Source: Balneola sp.
Lineage (GTDB): Bacteria > Bacteroidota > Rhodothermia > Balneolales > Balneolaceae
NCBI GenBank assembly: GCA_017643645.1
Contig: JAEPNB010000003.1
Location: forward strand, 372,001 to 436,000
Direction of reading: 5' to 3'
DNA length: 64,000 nucleotides
The notes below the pieces were generated by a model. It saw only the letters and a list, made by a program, of their open reading frames with translations, was not told the origin of the DNA and made no database searches. Below are positions 14,848 through 23,377 of the stretch, one piece after another. The first letter of the stretch is position 1; each line of letters starts with the position of its first letter. Both the position numbers and the translations under genes were made by a program.

Positions 14848-14934
14848 CATAAGAATATGACGCATTTAGTTCATCATATCCCAGTTTCATGTTTAAGTTT
14901 TATTCAACATATTCTACTAAATTTAAAGAATATA
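14848..14934 (-). other. Candidate attI region
   Basis: The 87 bp between the outer end of A5 and the recombinase start is the only sequence in the array that is not bounded by an attC-like palindrome on both sides. On the minus strand it ends ...TCATATTCTTAT-G/TTGAAG, so a G/TT point is present. Its position matches attI in integrons. No strong palindrome is seen, as expected for a double-stranded attI. Together with A5, the C-box and hairpin it fills 14579-14934. Confidence 0.5.
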
Positions 14935-15777
14935 ATGAATACAAAAGATTTATTATCAAAGTACAAACATCAGCTTATTCTTAAAAATTATAGTTCAAAT
15001 ACAGTAAATGCTTATTTGAACGGATTAAAATTATTTCTTGGTTTTATAAAGGCCAAAAAGCTTAAAGAGGTTGGTGAAAAGGAATTGGAAAATTACTTTT
15101 ACCATTGTAAGCAAAATTTAGGCTACAGCTATTCTACTATGAAGCAACATCTTGCTTCTATTAAGTTTTTATATGAAAACGTGCTTCTGGAAAAAAGTGA
15201 TTTCGATTTCAATATAAAAATGAAAAAACCTTCTACCATACCAGAAGTGCTGTCAGTGGAAGAAGTACAAAGATTTCTAAATACATTTACTAATTTGAAG
15301 CATAAAGCAATTTTTACTCTTTGTTATTCGGCAGGGTTACGTTTAGGAGAGATCCTCAATATCAAAATTAGTGATATTGATTCAGACCGTATGCAAATTC
15401 GTATTAACCAAGCCAAAGGGAATAAGGACAGATATTCTATTTTATCACCAAAAGTTTTAGAGCTACTAAGAAAGTATGTGAAAGAGTACAAACCGTCAGA
15501 ATATTTATTTGAAGGACAGAATGGAGGGAAATATTCGAGCGCTTCTGTTCAACAACTAATGAGGAGACATAGAAAAAAAGCCAATATCAAAAAGAAAGCC
15601 ACTCCGCATACATTGCGTCATTCTTTCGCTACTCATCTTCTGGATAACGGAACCGACATTCGTTTTATTCAGGAATTATTAGGGCATCAACATATTTCTA
15701 CAACTCAGATTTATACACATGTAAGCTCACGAAGCATGAAAGATGTTAAAAGTCCGATAGAGAACTTAGATATTTAA
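14935..15777 (+). CDS. Tyrosine recombinase, candidate cassette integrase
   Basis: 280 residues from the ATG at 14935, which gives a normal SAM-like N-terminal domain (LLSKYKHQLILKNYSSNTV); an upstream ATG at 14857 would add 26 unconserved residues across the attI region. Catalytic set: Arg136 (SAGLRLGE), Lys161 (QAKGNKDR), His225-x-x-Arg228 (TPHTLRHSF), His251 (GHQH) and Tyr260 (IYTHV). The end, VKSPIENL, recalls the VRSPLDAL end of IntI1. From Lys161 to His225 there are only 64 residues, so the roughly 40-residue IntI-specific insertion is absent. It lies at the end of the cassette array, facing away from it, and its stop overlaps the 3' end of purC by 4 bp. Confidence 0.9.
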   Translation: MNTKDLLSKYKHQLILKNYSSNTVNAYLNGLKLFLGFIKAKKLKEVGEKELENYFYHCKQNLGYSYSTMKQHLASIKFLYENVLLEKSDFDFNIKMKKPSTIPEVLSVEEVQRFLNTFTNLKHKAIFTLCYSAGLRLGEILNIKISDIDSDRMQIRINQAKGNKDRYSILSPKVLELLRKYVKEYKPSEYLFEGQNGGKYSSASVQQLMRRHRKKANIKKKATPHTLRHSFATHLLDNGTDIRFIQELLGHQHISTTQIYTHVSSRSMKDVKSPIENLDI

Positions 15778-16727
15778 GTTCTTAATAATTCACCCAACAC
15801 CGTATCAAAATCCTTCTCCAACTTAGGCTCAAATTCTTCTCCGGTGAGTAAACCGAATAATTCAGCATAGCGCTCGTACACTTCCATTCGGAAGGAGTCG
15901 GGGAGATCGGGGAGCGTATGTCCGTCTAAACCTTGGAAGTTGTGTTCCATTAACCATTCCCGAAGAAATTCCTTAGAGAGTTGTTTTTGTGGCTCACCTT
16001 TAGCCTGACGTTCATCATATCCATCTGAATAAAAGTAACGGGAAGAATCGGTGGTATGAACTTCATCGATCAATGTGAGTTCACCGTTGTACAATCCAAA
16101 TTCGTATTTAGTATCTACCAGGATCAACCCTTGTTTGGCAGCAACTTCAGTACCCCGCTCAAAAAGTTTAAAAGCAGTTTCTCTGATCTGATTCCAAAGT
16201 TTTTGATCAACTATTCCGCGCTTCAGAATATCGGCTTCTGAAATGTCCTCATCATGACCTTCTGTAGCTTTGGTAGCAGGGGTGAGGAGAGGCTCCGGAA
16301 ACTTATCATGCTCTTTCATTCCTTCGGGAAGCGGAGCTCCGCATAATTCTCTTAATCCCGACTTGTAAGTTCTCCATGCATGTCCGGTTAAATAACCACG
16401 GATCACAACTTCAATAGGAACCGGATCACATTTTTTGGCGATCGTCACATTCGGATGTGGAACATCAATAATGTGAGTAGCAACGATATCTTTAACTTTA
16501 TCAAAAGAAAAAGCAGCCATTTGATTCAGTATCTGTCCCTTAAAAGGAATGGCTTGTTTCATGATGTAATCGAAAGCAGAGATGCGATCAGTTACAACGA
16601 TGCCTAGCTTATCTGATCCAAGATCATAAACCTCCCGGACTTTTCCTTTGTAGGATTGTAATCCTTCAACAGCTGTTTCTGTAATACAATGATCGAGTGC
16701 TTCCTGAGTAGTAAAGTTTGCGTTCAC
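15774..16727 (-). CDS. purC: Phosphoribosylaminoimidazole-succinocarboxamide synthase
   Basis: 317 residues, the longer eukaryote/Bacteroidota-type SAICAR synthase. It ligates aspartate to CAIR with ATP in purine synthesis. Landmarks: YKGKVREVYDLG at the N-terminus, VTDRISAFDYIM, IEVVIRGYLTGHAWRTY, and LILVDTKYEFGLYNGELTLIDEVHT is split by the DTKYEFG motif, with EVHTTDSSRYF binding nucleotide. It is 1 bp behind a LacI-type regulator, so both are probably cotranscribed. It marks the right flank of the cassette array. Confidence 0.95.
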   Translation of the reverse strand: MNANFTTQEALDHCITETAVEGLQSYKGKVREVYDLGSDKLGIVVTDRISAFDYIMKQAIPFKGQILNQMAAFSFDKVKDIVATHIIDVPHPNVTIAKKCDPVPIEVVIRGYLTGHAWRTYKSGLRELCGAPLPEGMKEHDKFPEPLLTPATKATEGHDEDISEADILKRGIVDQKLWNQIRETAFKLFERGTEVAAKQGLILVDTKYEFGLYNGELTLIDEVHTTDSSRYFYSDGYDERQAKGEPQKQLSKEFLREWLMEHNFQGLDGHTLPDLPDSFRMEVYERYAELFGLLTGEEFEPKLEKDFDTVLGELLRT

Positions 16728-16728
16728 T

Positions 16729-17745
16729 TTATTTTTTAGAATTTTTAGTTGATCCCCGTTCTATGAGTTCCGGATCTATAGTTGTTTGAATGAGATTCTG
16801 GTCCGGATTTCGAATAATTTCTGCTAATCTGGAAGTAGCCTGAACTCCGGTGGAATACATTTTCTGATTCACGGTAGTCAGGTCCATATACTTTGAAAAT
16901 TTGATGTTATCATAGCCCATCAAAGCGATGTCTTCAGGAACACTCATCCCAAGTTTGTTGATGGCATGAATAGCTCCAAGTGCCTGGGTATCATTAGCGC
17001 AGAAAATAGCATCCGGAAAATTACCCATTTCAGCATATTTATTGATGGCTTCAAATCCTGCTTCTTCCGTAAAGCCACCATGCTTTTCAGAATCGCCTGT
17101 AATGAAAAGGCTTTCATCAATATTCATTTTATAATTCTTTAAGGCGTCAATAAAACCTCGCTCTCGTTCAGAAGAGGATTTGTTTTTGGTAACAGTACTT
17201 ATCATTCCAATGTTCTGGAATCCATTTTTCACCAAATGTTCACCCGACATATATCCGCCTTTGTAATCATTCAGCATAAAATAATTATAGCTTTCATGTG
17301 CAGAGTTTACCAATACAACGGGTGTTTGTGTGGCTTGCAGAACCTCATGAATTTTGTCAGTTACATCGATGGAAAGAAGAATAAGTGCATCTGCTGTTCC
17401 TCGGTCAAAGAAATTATGAACAGCTTCTTCAGGATTCTTGGATCCGGTGTTATACAAGATGATATCCAGATCCATTTTACTGATCTCATCTTTAACACCT
17501 TTCAATACTTCATTGAAGAACGGAGTGGTAAAAGAAGGTACAGCAATGGCAAGCATTTGCGGTTCTTTGCTGGCCAGTTTCCGTGCATTTACCTGTGGAC
17601 GGAAATTCAGTTCCTTTATTACATCATTTACTTTCACTTTGGTGTCTTCAGATACATTTTGAGAACCATTCAATACTCTTGATACGGTAGAGATAGCAAC
17701 TCCGGCTCTTTTAGCTACCTCATAAATTGTCACTTTTTTATTCAT
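16729..17745 (-). CDS. LacI-family transcriptional regulator
   Basis: 338 residues from the ATG at 17745, which has AGGAG 8 bp upstream; a start 24 bp earlier lacks conservation. The N-terminus is the LacI helix-turn-helix (VTIYEVAKRAGVAISTVSRV, then LNGSQNVS), and the rest is a periplasmic-binding-protein-like ligand domain (FFNEVLKGVKDEI, CANDTQALGAIHAINKLG, LMGYDNIKFSKYMDLTTV). Ligand unknown. The 1-bp spacing to purC hints at a link to purine or sugar-phosphate control. Confidence 0.92.
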   Translation of the reverse strand: MNKKVTIYEVAKRAGVAISTVSRVLNGSQNVSEDTKVKVNDVIKELNFRPQVNARKLASKEPQMLAIAVPSFTTPFFNEVLKGVKDEISKMDLDIILYNTGSKNPEEAVHNFFDRGTADALILLSIDVTDKIHEVLQATQTPVVLVNSAHESYNYFMLNDYKGGYMSGEHLVKNGFQNIGMISTVTKNKSSSERERGFIDALKNYKMNIDESLFITGDSEKHGGFTEEAGFEAINKYAEMGNFPDAIFCANDTQALGAIHAINKLGMSVPEDIALMGYDNIKFSKYMDLTTVNQKMYSTGVQATSRLAEIIRNPDQNLIQTTIDPELIERGSTKNSKK

Positions 17746-17917
17746 ACACACTCCTGATGTAAGATGCACTCACCCATTTATCATTATTTTCAAAGCGGTA
17801 AATCACACTTTTGAACGAGTATGAAGATAGTGAACTTTTTGAAAGATATTTATTACGGTAATTTTAAATCTGAAGAGGAACTTTTATCGTAGAATTTAGC
17901 ATTATAGCCATTGTATA

Positions 17918-18892
17918 ATGACAAGCCTTCTACAAATACCGTACTCTCTTTTCAGACCAATCTATGAAATGACATCATTTCACAGATCAGTAATTGATGA
18001 TGTAAGCGATGAAGAACTGAAGCAAGCCTACAGTCATTGCAGGGCTATAACCCGTTATCACGCAAAGACTTTTTATTTAGCTACACGGTTTCTTCCTAAT
18101 GATAAGCAAAGAGGTATTTTCGCAATCTATGGAATGTGCAGGTATTTGGATAATTTGGTTGATGAAGCCGAAGACCTTATCAGAGATGAAAAACTCACGC
18201 TCTCAGAAATAGATGAAAAGCTGGATAAGTTCAAAAAAGACTTGGATAATGTGTATGAAGGATATGCTGTTCACGATCCAATTCTTAGTGCATATGCTGA
18301 TTCTTTAAAGAGATATAAAGTTTCTAAAGAATTACCTCTGTTGTTAATAGATGGAGTTCGTCAGGATCTTGAAATAACAAGATTTGAAAATTTTCAGGAG
18401 ATCTATGATTACTCTTATAAAGTTGCTTCTGTTGTTGGTTTGATGACTATCGAAGTTTTTGGATATACTTCTGATGCGGCAATAGAAAAAGCTACTGATC
18501 TTGGAATAGCTATGCAGCTCACAAATATTCTCAGAGATGTTGGAGAAGATCTTGAACGCGGACGAATTTATATTCCAAAAGAAGACCTTCAAAAGTTCAA
18601 TGTCACTGAAGAAGAACTCTTTGCTAAAAATAAAAGCGAAAAATTTATTGGGCTTATGAAATTTCAGATTGCAAGAGCCCGTGAATATTATGATCGTGCT
18701 TTTACAGGAATAGAGATGCTTGATAGAGATAGCCGCCTGCCGGTTTATCTTGCTCATAGAAACTATAGCCGTATTCTCGAAAAGATTGAAGAAAACGATT
18801 ACGATGTTTTTAATAAACGCGCCTACCTGAATCAATCAGAAAAATTATACATTCTTCCTAAAGTGTTGCTCGACTTAAAAAAAGCAGTGTAA
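17918..18892 (+). CDS. Phytoene/squalene synthase family enzyme
   Basis: 324 residues, a head-to-head prenyltransferase. Both Asp-rich motifs are present: DNLVDEAED (first) and NILRDVGEDLERGRIYIP (second), as are the early HAKTFYLATRFLP and the YSYKVASVVGLM region. It condenses two prenyl diphosphates, most likely two GGPP to phytoene for carotenoids; a squalene-type product cannot be excluded. It stands alone between the LacI gene (divergent) and accC. Confidence 0.88.
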   Translation: MTSLLQIPYSLFRPIYEMTSFHRSVIDDVSDEELKQAYSHCRAITRYHAKTFYLATRFLPNDKQRGIFAIYGMCRYLDNLVDEAEDLIRDEKLTLSEIDEKLDKFKKDLDNVYEGYAVHDPILSAYADSLKRYKVSKELPLLLIDGVRQDLEITRFENFQEIYDYSYKVASVVGLMTIEVFGYTSDAAIEKATDLGIAMQLTNILRDVGEDLERGRIYIPKEDLQKFNVTEEELFAKNKSEKFIGLMKFQIARAREYYDRAFTGIEMLDRDSRLPVYLAHRNYSRILEKIEENDYDVFNKRAYLNQSEKLYILPKVLLDLKKAV

Positions 18893-18953
18893 ATCCACTT
18901 GGAGAATCTCTTAGTAAAGCGGTATTATTCCTTAAATAAAAAACCGTTTTTAA

Positions 18954-20438
18954 ATGCCGGAAATAAAGAAAGTACTTATTGCAAACCGTGGTGAAATTGC
19001 ACTACGAGTAATTCATTCTTGTAAAGAACTAGGAATTAAAACTGTTGCCGTATATTCGAGACCTGATGCAGCTTCGCCACACGTGCTACACGCAGATGAA
19101 TCTGTATTTATAGGTGAAGCAGCTTCATCAGAGAGTTATCTGGTTATGGATAAGATCATTGATGCAGTTAAACAAACAGGCGCTGATGCTGTTCATCCGG
19201 GATATGGATTTCTGAGTGAAAATGCTGCTTTTTCTGAGCGTTGTGAAAAAGAAGGCATCATCTTTATCGGTCCGAAACCACATGCTATTACTGTTATGGG
19301 GGATAAAACGGCAGCTCGTGAATTGGTTACAAAATTAGGCATTCCAACGCCTCCTGGATTGAAGTCTGAACTAAAAGATCTGGAAGAAGCGTCTACGATC
19401 GCAGATGAGATCGGTTATCCAATACTCGTGAAAGCTGCTGCCGGTGGTGGTGGTAAGGGAATGAGAATTGTTCATAAAAAGGAAGAATTTGAAAGCAGTA
19501 TTAAAGCGGCTAAATCCGAAGCAAAGAACGCTTTTGGTGACGACAGAATCTATATCGAAAAATACTTGGAAGAACCGCGTCATGTGGAATTTCAGGTTGT
19601 GGCCGATATGCATGGAAATGTAGTTCATGTTTTCGACAGAGAATGCTCTGTACAAAGACGTCACCAAAAAGTAATTGAAGAAGCTCCGTGTGCTTTACTT
19701 ACTCCGGAGTTAAGAGAAAAAATGGCTGAAGCTGCGATAAAAGCTACAAAAGGTTGTGATTATATCGGAGCAGGAACCATTGAGTTCTTAGTAGATAAAC
19801 ATCTGGATTTTTATTTTCTGGAAATGAATACCCGGCTTCAGGTAGAGCATCCGGTAACAGAAATGATCTCGGGAGTTGATCTGGTTGCAACTCAGATCTT
19901 AGTAGCTGAAGGGAAAAAACTTCCATTTACTCAGGAAGACCTGAAGATCAACGGACATTCTATCGAGTGCAGGATTTATGCGGAAGATCCTGAGGATAAT
20001 TTTTTACCAAGTACCGGAATGTTGAATAAACATCGAGTACCAACAGGTGATGGAATTCGTGTAGATGCCGGAGTGGAAGAAGGGCAGGAGGTAACGATTA
20101 ATTATGATCCGATGATATCAAAGCTTACTGTGCATGGCAAAGACAGGAAAGCTGCTATCAGTAAAATGCTCAGAGCCCTGGATGAATATGAGATAGTTGG
20201 TTGCAAAACAACGATCCCTTTTTGTGAGTTTACATTAAAACACGAAGATTTTGTTGAAGCCAAATATGACACTCACTTTGTTAAAGATCACTTCAATCCT
20301 GAAGATCTTGAAAGCAAAGTGGACGAAAATATTCTTGCACTGGCCGCTACATTATTAAAACAAGTTGAAACAGAAGACCCCAAGGAAATGTTATCAGGCG
20401 GAAGCAATACTTCCGATTGGTGGCTGAACAGGAGATAA
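18954..20438 (+). CDS. accC: Biotin carboxylase subunit of an acyl-CoA carboxylase
   Basis: 494 residues. It carries the N-terminal domain (KVLIANRGEIALRVIHSCKE), the ATP-grasp with the glycine-rich KAAAGGGGKGMRIV loop, the catalytic HVEFQVVAD and RDCSVQRR-type segment (here RECSVQRRHQK), EMNTRLQVEHPVTE and the C-terminal domain. It carboxylates biotin on a carrier protein using ATP and bicarbonate. It is about 45 residues longer than E. coli AccC, with an acidic tail, which is common in propionyl/acetyl-CoA carboxylases of this group. No carrier protein gene is in view. Confidence 0.93.
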   Translation: MPEIKKVLIANRGEIALRVIHSCKELGIKTVAVYSRPDAASPHVLHADESVFIGEAASSESYLVMDKIIDAVKQTGADAVHPGYGFLSENAAFSERCEKEGIIFIGPKPHAITVMGDKTAARELVTKLGIPTPPGLKSELKDLEEASTIADEIGYPILVKAAAGGGGKGMRIVHKKEEFESSIKAAKSEAKNAFGDDRIYIEKYLEEPRHVEFQVVADMHGNVVHVFDRECSVQRRHQKVIEEAPCALLTPELREKMAEAAIKATKGCDYIGAGTIEFLVDKHLDFYFLEMNTRLQVEHPVTEMISGVDLVATQILVAEGKKLPFTQEDLKINGHSIECRIYAEDPEDNFLPSTGMLNKHRVPTGDGIRVDAGVEEGQEVTINYDPMISKLTVHGKDRKAAISKMLRALDEYEIVGCKTTIPFCEFTLKHEDFVEAKYDTHFVKDHFNPEDLESKVDENILALAATLLKQVETEDPKEMLSGGSNTSDWWLNRR

Positions 20439-20447
20439 CAAATTTAT

Positions 20448-21368
20448 ATGACTGAAGAACAAGCACTATTCGATAAAATATCTAAGCTTGCAACTGAACA
20501 AAGAAATGAAGCCAGCATGAAAATAGATGTTGCTTCACCTGAAGAAATTGTTCGCATAATTAATGAAGAAGATCAAAAAGTAGCTAAACTTGTTTCCCTG
20601 CGTTCTGAGGTTATTGCGGAAGCCGTTGAAGCAATAAGTGAAAGCTTTAATATAGGCGGTAGATTACTATATTTCGGAGCAGGGACCAGCGGTAGATTGG
20701 GTGTAGTGGATGCTTCAGAATGTCCACCAACCTTTGGATCAGATCCGGAACTTGTACAGGGCTTTATAGCCGGAGGTAAAGATGCTATGTACGTGGCTAA
20801 AGAAGGAGCCGAAGATTTTGAGGAAAACGGAGCATCAGATATCAGAGATAATGAGATCTTCCCGCCGGATGTAGTTTGCGGTTTAGCAGCCAGCGGCAGA
20901 ACACCTTATGTTGTGGGTGCATTGAATGAAGCAAAGAAGAGAGGCTGTAAAACAATTATGGTTTCTACAGTACCGAAAGAACAAATTGATGTGGATGCCG
21001 ATTATATTATAGATGTTCCTGTAGGCCCGGAAGTAGTTATGGGAAGTACAAGAATGAAAAGCGGAACTGCCCAAAAAATGGTTTTGAATATGCTGACTAC
21101 AGGTGCCATGATCAGGCAAGGTAAAGTGTACGAAAATGTGATGGTGGACCTTCAGCTTACTAACAAAAAGCTGGTTGAAAGAGCAAAGAAGATCATTATG
21201 ATATTCACAGACCTGAACTACGAAGAAGCGGCCGGATATCTGAAAAAAGCTGATAATCATGTTAAAACAGCAATTGTTATGGCGCTTGGTAAAGTAGAAA
21301 AAGATGAAGCCGAGAAGCTTTTAAACAAGCATAAAGGTTTTATTCGCAAAGCTCTCAAAGATATCTAA
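20448..21368 (+). CDS. murQ: N-acetylmuramic acid 6-phosphate etherase
   Basis: 306 residues. The SIS domain with GAGTSGRLGVVDASECPPTF is diagnostic, along with GCGLAASGRTPYV-like VVCGLAASGRTPYVVGAL and the PEVVMGSTRMKSGTAQKMVLN region. The enzyme removes the lactyl ether from MurNAc-6-phosphate to give GlcNAc-6-phosphate in cell-wall recycling. It lies 9 bp behind accC and 4 bp before the acyltransferase gene. Confidence 0.95.
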   Translation: MTEEQALFDKISKLATEQRNEASMKIDVASPEEIVRIINEEDQKVAKLVSLRSEVIAEAVEAISESFNIGGRLLYFGAGTSGRLGVVDASECPPTFGSDPELVQGFIAGGKDAMYVAKEGAEDFEENGASDIRDNEIFPPDVVCGLAASGRTPYVVGALNEAKKRGCKTIMVSTVPKEQIDVDADYIIDVPVGPEVVMGSTRMKSGTAQKMVLNMLTTGAMIRQGKVYENVMVDLQLTNKKLVERAKKIIMIFTDLNYEEAAGYLKKADNHVKTAIVMALGKVEKDEAEKLLNKHKGFIRKALKDI

Positions 21369-21372
21369 GTAA

Positions 21373-22098
21373 ATGAAAGCATTATTCAGTGTTTTTCTCT
21401 GGCTTTATTTTTCATTTCTTTTCGCTGTCTTTTTTGTACTGATCTCGATCGTGTTTGTATTAACATTTCCGTTTGACCCATACAGAAAAGCTCCTAACAG
21501 GGTGCTTGCGATAATGGCAAAATTTATGATGAAAGCCAGCCCGAAATGGAAAATCAAGATTGTAGGAACTGAGAAGTTTGACCCTGAAATACCGACTGTG
21601 TTCATAGCAAACCACCAGAGCTTTTTGGATATGGCTCTGGCGTATCACTTACCATGGCAAATGAAATGGGTTTCTAAAAGAAGTCTTGCTTTGATTCCTG
21701 TTATGGGATGGCTGGTATGGCTGACGGGACATCTGACAATTAACAGAAGCAGTAAATCAGCATTAAAACGCCTTGATAATCTTGTACAACCACTAAAAGA
21801 TAACATTCCGGTCATGATTTTTCCGGAAGGAACAAGAACTTTAGACGGTGAACTTAAAAGATTTAAAAACGGTGCCTTTTTGTTGGCTCATGAGTATGGG
21901 TTTAATTTACAACCGATGGTTTTGGATGGGGGACACATTGCAATGAAATCCGGGTCAAAAATTGTGGAGCCTAATATTAGCTTTACCATCTCGATCCTTG
22001 ATCCTATTAAGACTTCAGAATTTAAAGATATTAACACATTAAAAGACCATGCTCATCGGTTAATAGATAAAGAATTGAAACGAATCAGAACTCATTGA
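21373..22098 (+). CDS. plsC: 1-acyl-sn-glycerol-3-phosphate acyltransferase (PlsC family)
   Basis: 241 residues. An N-terminal membrane segment (LFSVFLWLYFSFLFAVFFVL) is followed by the acyltransferase motifs NHQSFLDMA (HxxxxD), FPEGTRT and the intervening GHLTINRSSK. It adds the second acyl chain to lysophosphatidic acid at the inner membrane. Other lysophospholipid acyltransferases share these motifs. It overlaps the TonB gene behind it by 4 bp. Confidence 0.88.
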   Translation: MKALFSVFLWLYFSFLFAVFFVLISIVFVLTFPFDPYRKAPNRVLAIMAKFMMKASPKWKIKIVGTEKFDPEIPTVFIANHQSFLDMALAYHLPWQMKWVSKRSLALIPVMGWLVWLTGHLTINRSSKSALKRLDNLVQPLKDNIPVMIFPEGTRTLDGELKRFKNGAFLLAHEYGFNLQPMVLDGGHIAMKSGSKIVEPNISFTISILDPIKTSEFKDINTLKDHAHRLIDKELKRIRTH

Positions 22099-22772
22099 AA
22101 TTTTTTGATCCTGATAAGATATATAAGCGAATGCACTACCGTCACAGGTTTATGCTTTGCTTAAGTGTTTCACTACTTAGCATGATCTTAATTTTTAAAT
22201 TTTGGCCTGGTTTTGCAACAGAAAACAACAACGATTATATAGAGCCAACTCAGGAAATATTTGTTGAACAGTCTATTGCTACAAAACAGGAAACAGCTCC
22301 TGCAAGCCCTCCTAAACCTCAAGTACCTGTACCTGTTCCTGATGATGAGGTTATTGAAGAGGATATTGAATTGCTCGATTTCGAGGATATTCTTTCATTA
22401 GATAAAATAGGGGAAGGGGATATCGGACAAACCGGTGATTCAGACGAACCGGTAGCGAGCCCCCAAAGTCCTCCAACTCCATTAAAAATTATTGAACCAC
22501 CAACTCCGGAAGAAGCCAGAGCTGCAGGAATTATCGCAGAAGTATATGTAACTTTTCTGGTGGACAAAAAAGGCTTTGTTGAAGAAATATTCATTTCAAG
22601 TATCCGTAAATATCAGTCAAACGCTCAGGATTATGAAATTGTGCAGGAGATAGGATACGGAATAATGAGTGCTTCGCTAACCGCAGCAAAAAAATGGAGG
22701 TTTAATCCTGCGAAAGACAATGGAAAGCCGGTAAAAGCATATACCACACAAGTTTTTTCTTTTGGATTTTAG
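22095..22772 (+). CDS. TonB-like energy-transducing protein
   Basis: 225 residues with a TTG start overlapping the plsC stop; an ATG at 22131 would remove 12 residues and still keep the anchor. One membrane helix (FMLCLSVSLLSMILIFKFW) is followed by a Pro/Glu-rich linker (ASPPKPQVPVPVPDDE, SPQSPPTPLKIIEPPTPEE) and a C-terminal TonB domain (AEVYVTFLVDKKGFVEEIFI ... AAKKWRFNPAKDNGKPV). TonB proteins pass energy from the inner membrane to outer-membrane receptors. No ExbB/ExbD in the window. Confidence 0.87.
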   Translation: MKFFDPDKIYKRMHYRHRFMLCLSVSLLSMILIFKFWPGFATENNNDYIEPTQEIFVEQSIATKQETAPASPPKPQVPVPVPDDEVIEEDIELLDFEDILSLDKIGEGDIGQTGDSDEPVASPQSPPTPLKIIEPPTPEEARAAGIIAEVYVTFLVDKKGFVEEIFISSIRKYQSNAQDYEIVQEIGYGIMSASLTAAKKWRFNPAKDNGKPVKAYTTQVFSFGF

Positions 22773-22829
22773 TTATTGATATAGGTTCAGAATAACTCTA
22801 TCATTGACGCCCATTCTTATTGTTAAAAC

Positions 22830-22917
22830 GGAGAGGTGCCGGAGCGGTCGAACGGGCTCGCCTGGAAAGCGTGTGTGCCTCACAAGGGTACCGAGGGTTC
22901 GAATCCCTCCCTCTCCG
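22830..22917 (+). tRNA. tRNA-Ser(GGA)
   Basis: Acceptor arms GGAGAGG (22830-22836) and CCTCTCC (22910-22916) pair fully, with discriminator G at 22917. The anticodon loop CTGGAAA gives anticodon GGA. A long variable arm (GTGTGTGCCTCACAAGGGTACC region) and the T-arm GAGGGTTCGAATCCCTC confirm the serine type. The CCA end is not encoded. Confidence 0.95.
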
Positions 22918-23377
22918 CTCTGCTTCACTGAAAAAAAGTTAAAATTCCTCTTATTCTTAAACTTTTTTAAACATCTTTTGAATAAACGTTAGTCTTTGTC
23001 AAAACCCAACCACTTCTTATTGGAATGAACCTGAATGTGTCTTTTCAGGTACTATTTTTAATTTTTAAAGTAGCTCAAAGGTAGTTGTGACTATAAAATA
23101 TGAGGACTTCTTCCTATTGGAAAATCAAATAAAAAAATCTTAAAATTTAAATCTATTCAGTTAAAAGTTTGATTTTACACTGAAAGTTAGACTTATTTGT
23201 TATAAAAATTATCGCTTAAAATATAATATTTCAAAATGTTTATGTATTCTGCCGAAATAGGTAGCGCTTTTTTTATTACATATTGTTAATATGTCGGTTG
23301 AAAAATACTACGTATCATTTTCTGTTGTGGTTTCAAAAGCACAAAAGGGGATTAAATTAAAAATAAAATAAATATAG
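22918..23377. other. 460-bp intergenic stretch without a visible gene
   Basis: AT-rich spacer between the tRNA and the lipoprotein gene. I see no ORF with support and no clear RNA structure. It presumably holds the promoter of the lipoprotein-barrel operon; the purine-rich AAAGGGGATTAAATTAAA before 23378 may hold its ribosome-binding site. Confidence 0.6.

Noticed and set aside
14464-14890. Frames at 14464-14817 (+) and 14645-14890 (-)
   Set aside because: They cross the controller gene antisense, hairpin, unit A5 and attI region; translation of repeat sequence only.
14935-15777. The recombinase as part of a prophage
   Set aside because: No phage structural, lysis or replication genes in the window, and the adjoining DNA is built of attC-separated cassettes.
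22918-23377. Possible small RNA or riboswitch in the 460-bp spacer
   Set aside because: No stable conserved structure or known riboswitch core visible by eye.
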